Assembly: GCF_001612635.1 (NCBI RefSeq)
Contig: NZ_BDAV01000002.1
Location: 186,001 to 250,000 of the forward strand
Reading direction: 5' to 3'
DNA from: Nocardia africana NBRC 100379
Lineage (GTDB): Bacteria > Actinomycetota > Actinomycetes > Mycobacteriales > Mycobacteriaceae
Length of the DNA: 64,000 nucleotides
Shown here: positions 1 to 8,064 of the stretch, in pieces
How positions within the stretch are numbered: position 1 is the first letter of the stretch
Layout: each line of letters starts with the position of its first letter
Notes under the pieces: generated by a model
What the model was told of the DNA's origin: nothing
Seen by the model: the letters and a program-made list of their open reading frames with translations, nothing else
Databases searched by the model: none
Position numbers and translations under genes: made by a program

Positions 1-573
1 CTCACCCATCCCGACGGGTACGCGCTCTACCGCTACGACACCTCCGCGCCGCGCACACTCACCGCCGAGGTGGTGGAACTGCGCGCGGTCACCGCCGAGG
101 CGCATGCGGCCCTGTGGCGTGCCCTGCTCGGGCTGGATCTGGTGGACACCGTCACGGCCACCATCGGCGACGACGACCCGCTGCCCCACCTGCTCACCGA
201 CTCCCGCCTGGTCCGCACCGTCAGCCGTCACGACGGCCTGTGGGCCCGGCCGATGGACGTCCCCGCCGCCCTGTCCGCCCGCGACTACGAGACGGATCTG
301 GATGTCGTTGTCGCCGTGGACGACCCGTTCCGTCACGCCGGAGGCACCTTCGCCCTGCGGGTGCGCGACGGACGGGCCGAATGCGAACCCACCACCCGCG
401 CTCCCGACCTCGAACTCGGCATCGACGTCCTGGGCAGCCTCTACCTCGGCGCCTACTCCGCCCGCACCTTCGCCGTCGCGAACCGGTTGCGGGCGAAGAA
501 CTCCCGGATCGTCGCGGATGTGGACCGCGCTTTCCGGGCCGAACGCGAACCGGTCCTCGGCTGGTTCTTCTGA
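1..573 (+). CDS. GNAT acetyltransferase, Eis family (C-terminal part)
   Basis: Only the last 190 residues are in the window; the frame is open from base 1. The visible part matches the C-terminal half of Eis-type N-acetyltransferases: the segment with LLTDSRLVRT and DGLWARPMDVPAALSARDY is the start of the sterol-carrier-like third domain, and DVLGSLYLGAYSARTFA lies near the end. In characterised Eis proteins the free C-terminal carboxylate acts as general base; this protein ends in GWFF, so an aromatic terminal residue is kept, as in the family. Such enzymes acetylate amines, including aminoglycosides, using acetyl-CoA. The natural substrate here is unknown. The catalytic GNAT domain lies to the left and cannot be checked. 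Confidence 0.85.
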   Translation, partial: LTHPDGYALYRYDTSAPRTLTAEVVELRAVTAEAHAALWRALLGLDLVDTVTATIGDDDPLPHLLTDSRLVRTVSRHDGLWARPMDVPAALSARDYETDLDVVVAVDDPFRHAGGTFALRVRDGRAECEPTTRAPDLELGIDVLGSLYLGAYSARTFAVANRLRAKNSRIVADVDRAFRAEREPVLGWFF

Positions 574-786
574 GCTGCCGCCCACCGCTGCGGCCCGGCA
601 ACGCCACCGGCTCGGTCCGGGGCGGCCGTCGCGACCTTCGACGCTGCCCGATTCCGCGGCGGGACGAAGCCGCCGGTCACGCGCCGATCGCAGATCCGCT
701 CGCGCCGGTGCCGGGCAGCACGCACGCTCCCAGGGGAAGTGCCGTCATCTCTGGTGGGTACGGCACCGCCCTGGCATGCTGGATAC

Positions 787-1185
787 GTGACCCTCATCCG
801 GTTCGTACTGAATGTGCTCTGGTTGATTTTCGCCGGGTTCTGGCTGGCGGTGGGTTATTTCCTGGCCGGAATCCTCTGCTGCATCCTGATCATCACCATC
901 CCGTTCGGGATCGCGTCGTTCCGGATCGGGGCCTATGTGCTGTGGCCGTTCGGCCGCGAGGTGGTGGCGAAGCCGGGCGCGGGCGCTCCCTCACTGATCG
1001 GCAACATCATCTGGGTGATCTTCGCGGGATTCTGGCTGGCGATCGGGCACCTGGTCACCAGCATTCCGCTGTTCGTCTCGATCATCGGGATTCCGTTCGG
1101 CTGGGCGAACCTGAAACTCATCCCGGTCTCGCTGATGCCGCTGGGGCGCGAAATCGTCTCCAGCGACCACGCTTTCGTGGCCTGA
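787..1185 (+). CDS. YccF domain inner-membrane protein
   Basis: Protein of 132 residues from GTG at 787. It carries two copies of the YccF unit: NVLWLIFAGFWLAVGYFLAG with IPFGIASFRIGAYVLWPFGRE, and again NIIWVIFAGFWLAIGHLVTS with IPFGWANLKLIPVSLMPLGRE. Each unit has two hydrophobic stretches, giving a small polytopic membrane protein. An in-frame ATG at 739 exists, but the extra 16 residues are polar and outside the family, so GTG 787 is preferred. The function of YccF proteins is not established. M. tuberculosis has a homologue near cspB and rpfA, in keeping with the shared gene order of this block. Confidence 0.85.
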   Translation: MTLIRFVLNVLWLIFAGFWLAVGYFLAGILCCILIITIPFGIASFRIGAYVLWPFGREVVAKPGAGAPSLIGNIIWVIFAGFWLAIGHLVTSIPLFVSIIGIPFGWANLKLIPVSLMPLGREIVSSDHAFVA

Positions 1186-1198
1186 GTGCCGGACGGTA

Positions 1199-1636
1199 CT
1201 ACTCCGAGTCGGCGACCAGCTGCTTCATGATCGCGACCGCGGCGTCGAGCACCCGCAGCTGATCGGGGGTCAACCCGGACAGCTGATCGAACATCCAGGC
1301 CTCGCGGGCGTTGTTCTCGTCCTGGATCAGTGCCTTGCCGGCATCGGAGAGCGAGACGATGACCTGGCGGCCATCGGTCGGATGCGGATCGCGCTTGACC
1401 AGCTGCAACTCCGAGAGCGAGGCGATCACGCGCGTCATCGACGGTGGCTGCACCCGTTCCTTGGCGGCGAGCATGCCGGGAGTCATCGCCCCGTCCCTGG
1501 CCAGTGTCGCCAGAGCCGACAGTTGGGTGAGCGAAATCTGCGCGTCGACACGACGGCCGCGCAGATGGCGCGTCAGCCGCACGACCGCCAGGGACAGTTC
1601 ACCGGCGAGCGCACGGATATCGGAAGGCGTTGTCAC
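1199..1636 (-). CDS. MarR-family transcriptional regulator
   Basis: 145 residues from GTG at 1636 (start MTTPSDIRALAGELSLAVVR). The winged-helix core is visible: ISLTQLSALATLARDGAMTPGMLAA, recognition helix VQPPSMTRVIASLSELQLV, and the wing KRDPHPTDGRQVIVSLSDAGK with the typical D-x-R. MarR proteins bind short palindromes as dimers and usually repress neighbouring genes until a ligand is bound. A perfect 14-bp palindrome lies 21 bp upstream of the start, in the divergent promoter region shared with the DUF2530 gene, so autoregulation is likely. The same MarR/DUF2530 pair is found in mycobacteria. The ligand is unknown. Confidence 0.9.
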   Translation of the reverse strand: MTTPSDIRALAGELSLAVVRLTRHLRGRRVDAQISLTQLSALATLARDGAMTPGMLAAKERVQPPSMTRVIASLSELQLVKRDPHPTDGRQVIVSLSDAGKALIQDENNAREAWMFDQLSGLTPDQLRVLDAAVAIMKQLVADSE

Positions 1637-1656
1637 AGAGCGAAACGATACGTGAC

Positions 1657-1670
1657 ACCACATATGTGGT
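1657..1670. promoter_or_regulatory. Perfect palindrome, candidate MarR operator
   Basis: ACCACATATGTGGT is a perfect 14-bp palindrome between the divergent MarR and DUF2530 genes. Its size and placement (21 bp from the MarR start, 29 bp from the other start) fit a MarR dimer site controlling both. Binding is inferred, not shown. Confidence 0.55.
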
Positions 1671-1699
1671 CCGCCGTTCCCGCCGCTATCGTTGACTTC

Positions 1700-1936
1700 G
1701 TGACCCCCGACGTGCCCGAGATTCCGCCGCGGCTGACCGATCCGCGTCCCGTTCTGGCCGTCGGCTCGCTGGTGTGGCTGGTCGCGACGGTCGTGGTCTG
1801 GTGCAACGACAGCTGGGCCGACGCGCGGCCGATCTGTTTGATGGGGCTGGGGGTCGGACTGCTCGGCTACAGCATTTTCGTGATTCAGCGCCGCGGCGCC
1901 CGCCGGGGCGACAAAGGCGCGCAGAAAGGGCTGTGA
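1700..1936 (+). CDS. DUF2530 small membrane protein
   Basis: 78 residues from GTG at 1700. The sequence PPRLTDPRPVLAVGSLVWLVATVVVWC followed by a second hydrophobic stretch, ICLMGLGVGLLGYSIFVIQRRGARRG, is the two-helix DUF2530 pattern with a basic C-terminus. An in-frame ATG at 1664 would add 12 residues but lies inside the candidate MarR palindrome, so the GTG is preferred. The gene is divergent from the MarR gene and probably shares its control region. Function unknown. Confidence 0.8.
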   Translation: MTPDVPEIPPRLTDPRPVLAVGSLVWLVATVVVWCNDSWADARPICLMGLGVGLLGYSIFVIQRRGARRGDKGAQKGL

Positions 1937-2023
1937 CACCGGCCGACGCGCGCCACGCCCGAGCGCGCCGACTTTACAGTGTGCGAATTGACTCATCGCG
2001 TCCTGGCGGCTTAACTCGCTTCC

Positions 2024-2650
2024 GTGTCCTCCCGATTGAGCGTCGAAGAACGACGAGCCCACCTCATCGAGGCCGCCATCGGCCTCGCCGAGAAAAAGGG
2101 CGTCGCCGGGGTAACTACGCGCGATGTCGCGCAGGCGGCCGGGGTCTCGCTCGGTGTGGTGCACTACTGTTTCGAGAACAAAGATGCGCTGATGACCGAA
2201 CTGGTCAAAGCATTGTCGATGGAATTGCGCGATTCCGTCGAGACCAATGAAACGGTCTGGCAGCAGGTCGGAAGTGGAAAAGAATCCCTTCAAAATCTGG
2301 TTCGCGCCAGCCTGGAACTGCTCTGGCTGAACATCGAGTCGTCACCGCAACGACAACTGCTCACCTACGAAACCACCACCTACGCTTTGCGTGAAAGTGA
2401 GCAGACCCCAGCGAAACTCGCGATCGCGCGCGAGCAGTATCTGTTCAACGACGCCACCGTCGCCGATGTACTCGAGCACGGGCGCGTGGCCACCGGAACC
2501 GAATGGCGAATTCCGGTTCAGACCTTGAGCCGATTCACCCTGAATGTCATCGACGGAATCGTTTTGCGCTGGCTCGTCGACGACGACAGCGCCGCGGTCC
2601 GCACCCAGCTCGACGTGCTGGCGGAAATGATCACCACCTACGCGAAATAG
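2024..2650 (+). CDS. TetR/AcrR-family transcriptional regulator
   Basis: 208 residues from GTG at 2024. The N-terminal DNA-binding domain is clear: RRAHLIEAAIGLAEKKGVAG then helix-turn-helix TTRDVAQAAGVSLGVVHYCF (residues 31-50) and ENKDALM. The C-terminal ligand domain (about residues 70-200) is not assignable to a subfamily. The gene stands alone, convergent with the ATPase gene 12 bp downstream. Codon use is noticeably more A/T-rich at third positions than in neighbouring genes (many GAA, AAA and AAT codons), which may indicate later acquisition. Target genes cannot be named from context. Confidence 0.88.
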   Translation: MSSRLSVEERRAHLIEAAIGLAEKKGVAGVTTRDVAQAAGVSLGVVHYCFENKDALMTELVKALSMELRDSVETNETVWQQVGSGKESLQNLVRASLELLWLNIESSPQRQLLTYETTTYALRESEQTPAKLAIAREQYLFNDATVADVLEHGRVATGTEWRIPVQTLSRFTLNVIDGIVLRWLVDDDSAAVRTQLDVLAEMITTYAK

Positions 2651-2662
2651 CCGCGCCGCGTT

Positions 2663-5497
2663 TTACGAACTCGGCTGCCGCTGCACGTGCGTGGTATCGC
2701 CCGCGCGCCACCACGGCACGGCCACGGTGGCCTCGTAGGCGCCGGTGAGCCGGACTTCCAGCCGATCGTGCAGGACGAGCTCACCCGCCAACGGTGGCAG
2801 GCCGAACTGCAGCCGTAACAGCACGCCCAGCGGCTCGTCCGCCCAGGTCGTGTGTTTTCCGGCGCCGAGAACCTCGGCATGGACCGCCTCGGAGGCAGCG
2901 GCCACGTCGAGCAGCGTGGCGAGTTCGCCCGCATGCTCGATATCGCCGGCGACCAGCCGATCCGGCGGCAGCGCCAGACCGAGCCAGGGGCGGTCCAGAA
3001 CCAGCGCCCGATCCGGATCGATCACCGCTCCCGACAGCGCACGCACCCGCTCCGGCACGCCGATCTCGTCGAGATCCAGATGCGGCACGGCCGTGGCGAG
3101 CAGGCGATGGGTTTGCGAAACCGCTTCCGGGGTGGGCCTTTTCGCCGGATCGGCCAGTGCTTCGAGCAGGGCCACGGCCAGGGGCGCGGTGATGTTCGCG
3201 GAGTCGGCGAGCACCGCATCGAGGGCCGCCGTGTCGGCCGCGGTGAAACCCGGGAGTTCGGGCAGTAGATCGGCGAACACCGGATCGGATACGGTCCGAT
3301 ACACGCCAAGGGGGCGGCCGTCGACCCGCGCATGCCGGCGCAACCACCAGGCGGTGTAACCGTCGCGGTCGGCGAGCAGGCCGCGAGTGGCCGGTTCGGC
3401 CAGCAGCAGCCGCAGCGCCTGCGGCCAGGCGTCGTCGGCGACCAGATCCAGATCCCGGACCGCGGCGAACTCCGGTGGATCTTCGGGCAACCCCTGCCAC
3501 CAGCGATCCTCGTCGTCGAGATCGTGGTCGGGACCGGTGGGATCGGTCTCGGTGACGACGGTGAACCCCCAGCCGACGCCGATCGCGCGCAACGCCGCGG
3601 CCGGATAGCGCTGCGCGACCTCCGCGTCGAGGGTGCCGAACGGCGAATCCTCGACCAGCACCTCGGCCAGCGGGGCGGCCGGGAGCAGCAGTTCGTCGGC
3701 CGGGCGCAGTTCGCCGGTGGTGTCGGGCAGTTCGAGTGCGCCGAGCCAGGTCGGCAGTGTGGTGCCGGCCGGCAGATGAGCGGCGAGACCGAGCACCGCT
3801 TCGCGCAGCTCCTCGTCGTCGGGGCGGTGATCCAGTTCCGCGCGCAGCGCGGTGTCGGTCAGCAGATCCTCCACACCGGCCTGTTGTGCGCCGAGGCGGC
3901 CCAGCAGCTCGTGGGCGGCCTCCGGATGGACCAGCCGTGCCCACGGCACCGCCACCGCATCCTCGAGCTGATCGTCGAGCACCACGGTGCGGGGGCCGGT
4001 GACCAGCCGGCCGTCGGAGAGCGGGACGGCCAGCGCCCCCAATTCCTCGGCGGCGAGCGGGTCGGTGACGAACGGCTCCAGCGCGTCGTAGAGCGAGTAC
4101 CACCATTGCGGCGGACGCTGCACGCTTCCGGTCAGTTCGGCGACGCGGGCCAGGCCGATGCGATGCACGTCCAGGACCCCCAGCAGGTCGGCGGTGGCGC
4201 GGCCCGACAACTCCGGAACCACCAGCGGCCCCAGCAGAGTCGCCAGCAGATCGGCGAGTTCGGCTGTGACACCGAGAAATACACTGGCACGCGACGGCGC
4301 CGCATCGGTCCGCACCGGGGCAGCCGCGTCGTCGCCGGAAGTGCCCGCGTCGCCGAACCCGGGCGGCGCGACGCCGATATCGGCCGGGTCGTCGCCCGGG
4401 CCGGCCGGGGCCAGCACCGGCAGCCACGGGTTTTCGCGCAGTTGACGCACCAGCGCCTCGCGCAGCAGGCCGTCGGCCTCGCTGCGGGCGAAGCCGGGCG
4501 CCGGAACGAGTACGAGCCGATCCGCCGGCGGCAGGGCACGGGCGAAATCCGCATAGCCCTCGGCCAATTCGGCCACCCGGGCGCCGGGCATCAGGCGGCG
4601 CCGATCCGGTTGCAGCGCGATATCGGCGATCACAAGAGCCGGCAGGGACAATTCCTCATCGGTGCGGGTCGGTGCGCGCAGCACATCGGGTGGCGCCGCT
4701 ACGGCCCGGCCGTCACGCAGCGGAAGCAGCCAGCGCGCCCGCTCGGTGGTGTACTGCCACCACCGGAAGTCCTCGCCGGACGGGGCGGTGATACCGACCT
4801 GCTGCAGGCCGTTGCCCATCTCCTCCACCGCACGCCAGGATTCGTCGTCCTCGATCCGGATCGAGTGCAGGCCCGGCAGTTCCAGCAGCAGGTCCACCAC
4901 CTCGGCCCGCATGGCCGCCAGCAGTTCCGCGACGTCGACGTCCTCGCGCAACCAGACCACGATCTCGCTGTCGAAACCGGCCTCCGGGGCGACCGCGACC
5001 GACCAGGCCAAGCGCAGCACCGGGACGGCGGGACCGTCCGCACCGGCGGGGATTTCGATCCCGTTGTCGCGCAGTTCGATCAGAGTTTGCGCGCGGGAGA
5101 AGCGCAACGACCCTGTGGTGGAGCGGAATTCCACCTCGTCACCGGCGGAGAGCACCGCCGTGAACCCGACACCGAACCGGCCGACCGCGGTACCCGTCTT
5201 GCCCGACGCCCGCAACGCCGTCAGCGCGTGCACACCGGAAAGATCCAGCGGGGCACCGGTATTGGCGATATGCAGGGCCCGGCCACGCAGCCGCACCGAG
5301 ACCCGTCCGGGGATCCCGGCCTTGACCGCGGCATCGGCGGCGTTCTGCGCCAGCTCGGTCAGCAGCCGATCGCGATATCCGGCTCGGACCAGATCCGCCT
5401 CGGTGGCGGCGTCCTCGCGCAGGCGAGTCGGCGAATTCCGCCATGCGGTGAGTACTCCCGCACGCAAGTCCGCGGTGCCGAACGGATCCTGTGTCAC
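2663..5497 (-). CDS. Sacsin-like GHKL-ATPase protein
   Basis: 944 residues from GTG at 5497. The first 200 residues form a GHKL (Hsp90/histidine-kinase-like) ATP-binding fold: N-box ELAQNAADA (49-57), ANTGAPLD (78-85), and a glycine-rich lid GRFGVGF (106-112). This matches the sacsin N-terminal ATPase-like domain found in large actinobacterial proteins. The remaining 700 residues are acidic and Leu/Pro-rich without a motif I can assign. No histidine-kinase phosphoacceptor domain is visible, so a chaperone-like or other ATP-driven role is more likely than signalling. The gene follows the DUF3027 gene by 26 bp on the same strand and is probably co-transcribed with it. The biological role is unknown. 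Confidence 0.8.
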   Translation of the reverse strand: MTQDPFGTADLRAGVLTAWRNSPTRLREDAATEADLVRAGYRDRLLTELAQNAADAAVKAGIPGRVSVRLRGRALHIANTGAPLDLSGVHALTALRASGKTGTAVGRFGVGFTAVLSAGDEVEFRSTTGSLRFSRAQTLIELRDNGIEIPAGADGPAVPVLRLAWSVAVAPEAGFDSEIVVWLREDVDVAELLAAMRAEVVDLLLELPGLHSIRIEDDESWRAVEEMGNGLQQVGITAPSGEDFRWWQYTTERARWLLPLRDGRAVAAPPDVLRAPTRTDEELSLPALVIADIALQPDRRRLMPGARVAELAEGYADFARALPPADRLVLVPAPGFARSEADGLLREALVRQLRENPWLPVLAPAGPGDDPADIGVAPPGFGDAGTSGDDAAAPVRTDAAPSRASVFLGVTAELADLLATLLGPLVVPELSGRATADLLGVLDVHRIGLARVAELTGSVQRPPQWWYSLYDALEPFVTDPLAAEELGALAVPLSDGRLVTGPRTVVLDDQLEDAVAVPWARLVHPEAAHELLGRLGAQQAGVEDLLTDTALRAELDHRPDDEELREAVLGLAAHLPAGTTLPTWLGALELPDTTGELRPADELLLPAAPLAEVLVEDSPFGTLDAEVAQRYPAAALRAIGVGWGFTVVTETDPTGPDHDLDDEDRWWQGLPEDPPEFAAVRDLDLVADDAWPQALRLLLAEPATRGLLADRDGYTAWWLRRHARVDGRPLGVYRTVSDPVFADLLPELPGFTAADTAALDAVLADSANITAPLAVALLEALADPAKRPTPEAVSQTHRLLATAVPHLDLDEIGVPERVRALSGAVIDPDRALVLDRPWLGLALPPDRLVAGDIEHAGELATLLDVAAASEAVHAEVLGAGKHTTWADEPLGVLLRLQFGLPPLAGELVLHDRLEVRLTGAYEATVAVPWWRAGDTTHVQRQPSS

Positions 5498-5523
5498 CCC
5501 TACGGCTCCCCCGCTCGCGCTCG

Positions 5524-7176
5524 TCAGTTCTCCTCCGCCGCCCCGGTCTCATCCGGCTGCACCCGCACCGCGGACACCGCCCAGGCATCGCTGTAACGAA
5601 CCGGCCCGGCATCGGCCACGCGCTCACCGGTGGAGTGATCCGTCTCGCCCGCGGCAGGCTCGACGGCCGCATCGGGCTCAGCGGGCGCGGCGGGCGCGGC
5701 GGGCGCGGCGGGCTTCGCGGACTCTTCTTCCGCGTCGGCGGCAGCAGCATCTGCGGTGGCAGATGGGGCTTCGACACCCGCCGCAGCACCCTCGCCATCG
5801 CCGCCGGTTGCCGCGGTGCCCGATTCCTGCGCCTCGGCGGCCGAAGCCGAAGAGTCCGAAGCTGTTTCGGGCGAAGCCACAGCAGATTCGGAAGCTACAG
5901 CAGACTCGGCCGGCTCACGCGCAACTGTGGTGTCGGCAGCCGAAACCGTTGCGGCGGGCTCGTGACCCGTCGCCGCGTCCCCGGCCACCGCGTCAGTATC
6001 TGCCGCGTCATCGGCAGCGTTCGTCACGTCAGCCGTCGCGCTCGTCCCCGCAGTCTCGGCTGGAGCGTCCTCGGCGGCCTCGGCCGACGGGACCGCGTCC
6101 GTGTGAGCAGGAGCGCCCCCGGCAGGCGACGCCTCGGCGCTTCCGCTGCCGCCGGTCGCGGAGACGTCGTCCACGGTGGGCGACGGCGATTCGGTACCAC
6201 TCGAATCGGCTTCGGCGGCAACGGCTTCCGGTGCGGGATCGGTGCCGGGATTCTCGTGCGCGTCCGCGCCGGTGGAGGGCAGTGCTTCGGCAGCCGTTCC
6301 GGTGTCGCCCGTCACGTCAGCGTCGCCCGCCGGGTGCGACGGCGATTCGGCCACGGCGGCGGGTTCCTCCGGACCAGATTCCGTGGCGGCGGGCTGTTCC
6401 GCATCGGGGGACCCGTCCCGCGTGGTCAGTTCCTCGGCCGGGACGATTTCGAACGCGGCATCGTCGTAGGCCTCGTAGAGCGGGGAGCCGGCACCGGTGG
6501 GCAGTTCGGTGTCGGAGTGGGCGCCGCAGCCGTATTCGACGTGGACCACCCGGCCGTCGGCGCCCATCGCGTTGGCGCAGACGCCGAAGGCGGAACGCAG
6601 CGCGCCGGCGAGGGGCACGAAGAAGCCGCAGACTCCGCAGGTTCCGGGGGCCGAACGCGCCATCTCGGTGTCGGGGCCGAATTCGGAGTACCAGCGCTCG
6701 GCGGCCTCCAGGCGGCCCTCCCGGCTGAGGACCTGGCGGCGGCCGAGGCCGACCTCCTCACAGACCTCGTCGACCACCGGGTCGCCGGTCTCCAGATATC
6801 CGGGCACCAGGCGCGGATCGTCGACGCGCGGGGCGAGCAGATCGCCGGGGGCCAGATCGCCGGGGCGGATGCGCTGCTCCCACGGCACGAATTCCGGCGC
6901 CACCAGCGCGTCCGGACCGGGCAGCAGCGCGGATTCGCTGACCGTCGCGTAGTCGGCATCGGGCGCGGCCGCGACCACGACCTCCCACCGCCAGCCGCGG
7001 TACCCAGGCAGGGTCGCCGCGAAGTGATGGGTGGCCGCACACTCGTTCTCGCCGGTGACGCCCAGATGTTCGCCCACACCCGTGGGCTGCAACTCCAGGA
7101 GCGCACGGCGAGCCAGGTCGACCGCCTCCGCAAGGATCGGTCGCACACCGGACTCCGAAACAGACACTGCGCTCAC
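5524..7176 (-). CDS. DUF3027 protein with long low-complexity tail
   Basis: 550 residues. The first about 250 form the conserved DUF3027 region, including ENECAATHHFAATLPGYRGW, a strand/turn region with EFVPWEQRIRPGDLAPGDLL, and a Cys-rich motif CGVCGFFVP followed by VCANAMGADGRVV and YGCGAHSD that may bind a metal. From about residue 260 to the end the protein is an Ala/Glu/Ser/Thr/Pro-rich acidic tail without predicted fold. The C-terminus KPAAPAAPAAPAEPDAA contains short Ala-Pro repeats. It is first in a two-gene unit with the sacsin-like ATPase and lies divergent from the lipoprotein at 7194, only 17 bp away. DUF3027 is conserved across actinobacteria; its function is not known to me. Confidence 0.85.
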   Translation of the reverse strand: MSAVSVSESGVRPILAEAVDLARRALLELQPTGVGEHLGVTGENECAATHHFAATLPGYRGWRWEVVVAAAPDADYATVSESALLPGPDALVAPEFVPWEQRIRPGDLAPGDLLAPRVDDPRLVPGYLETGDPVVDEVCEEVGLGRRQVLSREGRLEAAERWYSEFGPDTEMARSAPGTCGVCGFFVPLAGALRSAFGVCANAMGADGRVVHVEYGCGAHSDTELPTGAGSPLYEAYDDAAFEIVPAEELTTRDGSPDAEQPAATESGPEEPAAVAESPSHPAGDADVTGDTGTAAEALPSTGADAHENPGTDPAPEAVAAEADSSGTESPSPTVDDVSATGGSGSAEASPAGGAPAHTDAVPSAEAAEDAPAETAGTSATADVTNAADDAADTDAVAGDAATGHEPAATVSAADTTVAREPAESAVASESAVASPETASDSSASAAEAQESGTAATGGDGEGAAAGVEAPSATADAAAADAEEESAKPAAPAAPAAPAEPDAAVEPAAGETDHSTGERVADAGPVRYSDAWAVSAVRVQPDETGAAEEN

Positions 7177-7193
7177 GTCCTACATTTTGCCGT

Positions 7194-7973
7194 ATGAAAT
7201 GCCAACGCCGTGCGGCGGCCGCAGCAGTGCTGATCGCGGCGTCCACAATGCTGTCCGCCGCGGCCTGTGAGCGCGACGACAACACTGCGCGCCTGCGGGT
7301 CGACGTGGTCGCCACCCGCCCGCACGACCGCACCGCGTTCACCGAGGGACTCGAGGTCGACGGCACGGTTCTCTACGAGAGCACCGGGATGGAAGGCGAC
7401 TCCGAAGTGCGGGCGACCGACCTCGCCACCGGCGCGCCGATCGCCACCGCGAAACTCTCCGACGCCTATTTCGGCGAGGGCGTCACCCGCGCCGGGGACA
7501 CCGTCTGGCAACTCACCTGGAAGAACGGGACCGCCTTCGCCCGCGATCCGCGCACGCTCACCGAACGCCGCCGAGTCCACTACGACGGCGAAGGCTGGGG
7601 CCTGTGCACCCGCGGCGACCGCCTGGTGATGAGCGACGGCAGCGACACCCTCACCTTCCGTGATCCGACCACCTTCGCGACCACCGGCACGGTCCGGCTC
7701 ACCAGCCATCACGAGGCCCGGCTCAACGAACTCGATTGCGCCGCAGACGGTTCGATCTACGCCAACGTCTGGCCGACCGATCAGATCCTGCACATCGACC
7801 CGGTCGGCGGCGCGGTACTCGCCGAGATCGACGCCGGCGGCCTGTTGCGCCCCACCGAGCGCACCGGAGCCGACGTCCTCAACGGCATCGCCCAGCTCCC
7901 CGGTACCGACCGCTTCCTGATCACCGGAAAATACTGGCCCACCATGTTCGAGGTCCGATTCGTCCCGATGTGA
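7194..7973 (+). CDS. Glutamine cyclotransferase-like exported protein
   Basis: 259 residues. An N-terminal signal sequence (KCQRR followed by AAAAAVLIAAS) ends in LSAAAC, a weak lipobox, so the protein is secreted and possibly lipid-anchored at Cys 25. The mature part matches plant/bacterial-type glutaminyl-peptide cyclotransferases, a five-bladed propeller: HDRTAFTEGLEVDGTVLYESTG, YFGEGVTRAGDTVWQLTWKNG, EGWGLC, LNELDCADG-like and NVWPTDQILHIDP, ending GKYWPTMFEVRF. These enzymes cyclise N-terminal glutamine to pyroglutamate. The conserved FTEGL, GEG, EGWG and NVW motifs are present, so an active enzyme is plausible. The gene is divergent from the DUF3027 gene. Confidence 0.85.
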   Translation: MKCQRRAAAAAVLIAASTMLSAAACERDDNTARLRVDVVATRPHDRTAFTEGLEVDGTVLYESTGMEGDSEVRATDLATGAPIATAKLSDAYFGEGVTRAGDTVWQLTWKNGTAFARDPRTLTERRRVHYDGEGWGLCTRGDRLVMSDGSDTLTFRDPTTFATTGTVRLTSHHEARLNELDCAADGSIYANVWPTDQILHIDPVGGAVLAEIDAGGLLRPTERTGADVLNGIAQLPGTDRFLITGKYWPTMFEVRFVPM

Positions 7974-8064
7974 AACCGCCGGGTCACCACGACGGCGGCC
8001 GACACGCATCGGATCACAGCCCGGCCGATGTCCACGCACCGGCCGAGTGCGAGAGAATCGACAT

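Noticed and set aside
3332..5596. A 754-codon open frame on the plus strand
   Set aside because: It is antisense to the sacsin-like ATPase gene and consists of Arg/Gly/Gln-rich residues with no domain; a typical shadow frame of high-GC DNA.
5640..6400. Repeats resembling a tandem array in the DUF3027 tail
   Set aside because: These are irregular Ala/Ser/Glu/Pro codon runs (GCGGCGGGC-type), not a CRISPR or true minisatellite; only a short GGGCGCGGC triplication at 5686-5711 is regular.
4662..6728. A 688-codon plus-strand frame across the ATPase and DUF3027 genes
   Set aside because: Composition is Arg/Pro/Ser-rich without motifs, and both minus-strand genes beneath it have clear families.
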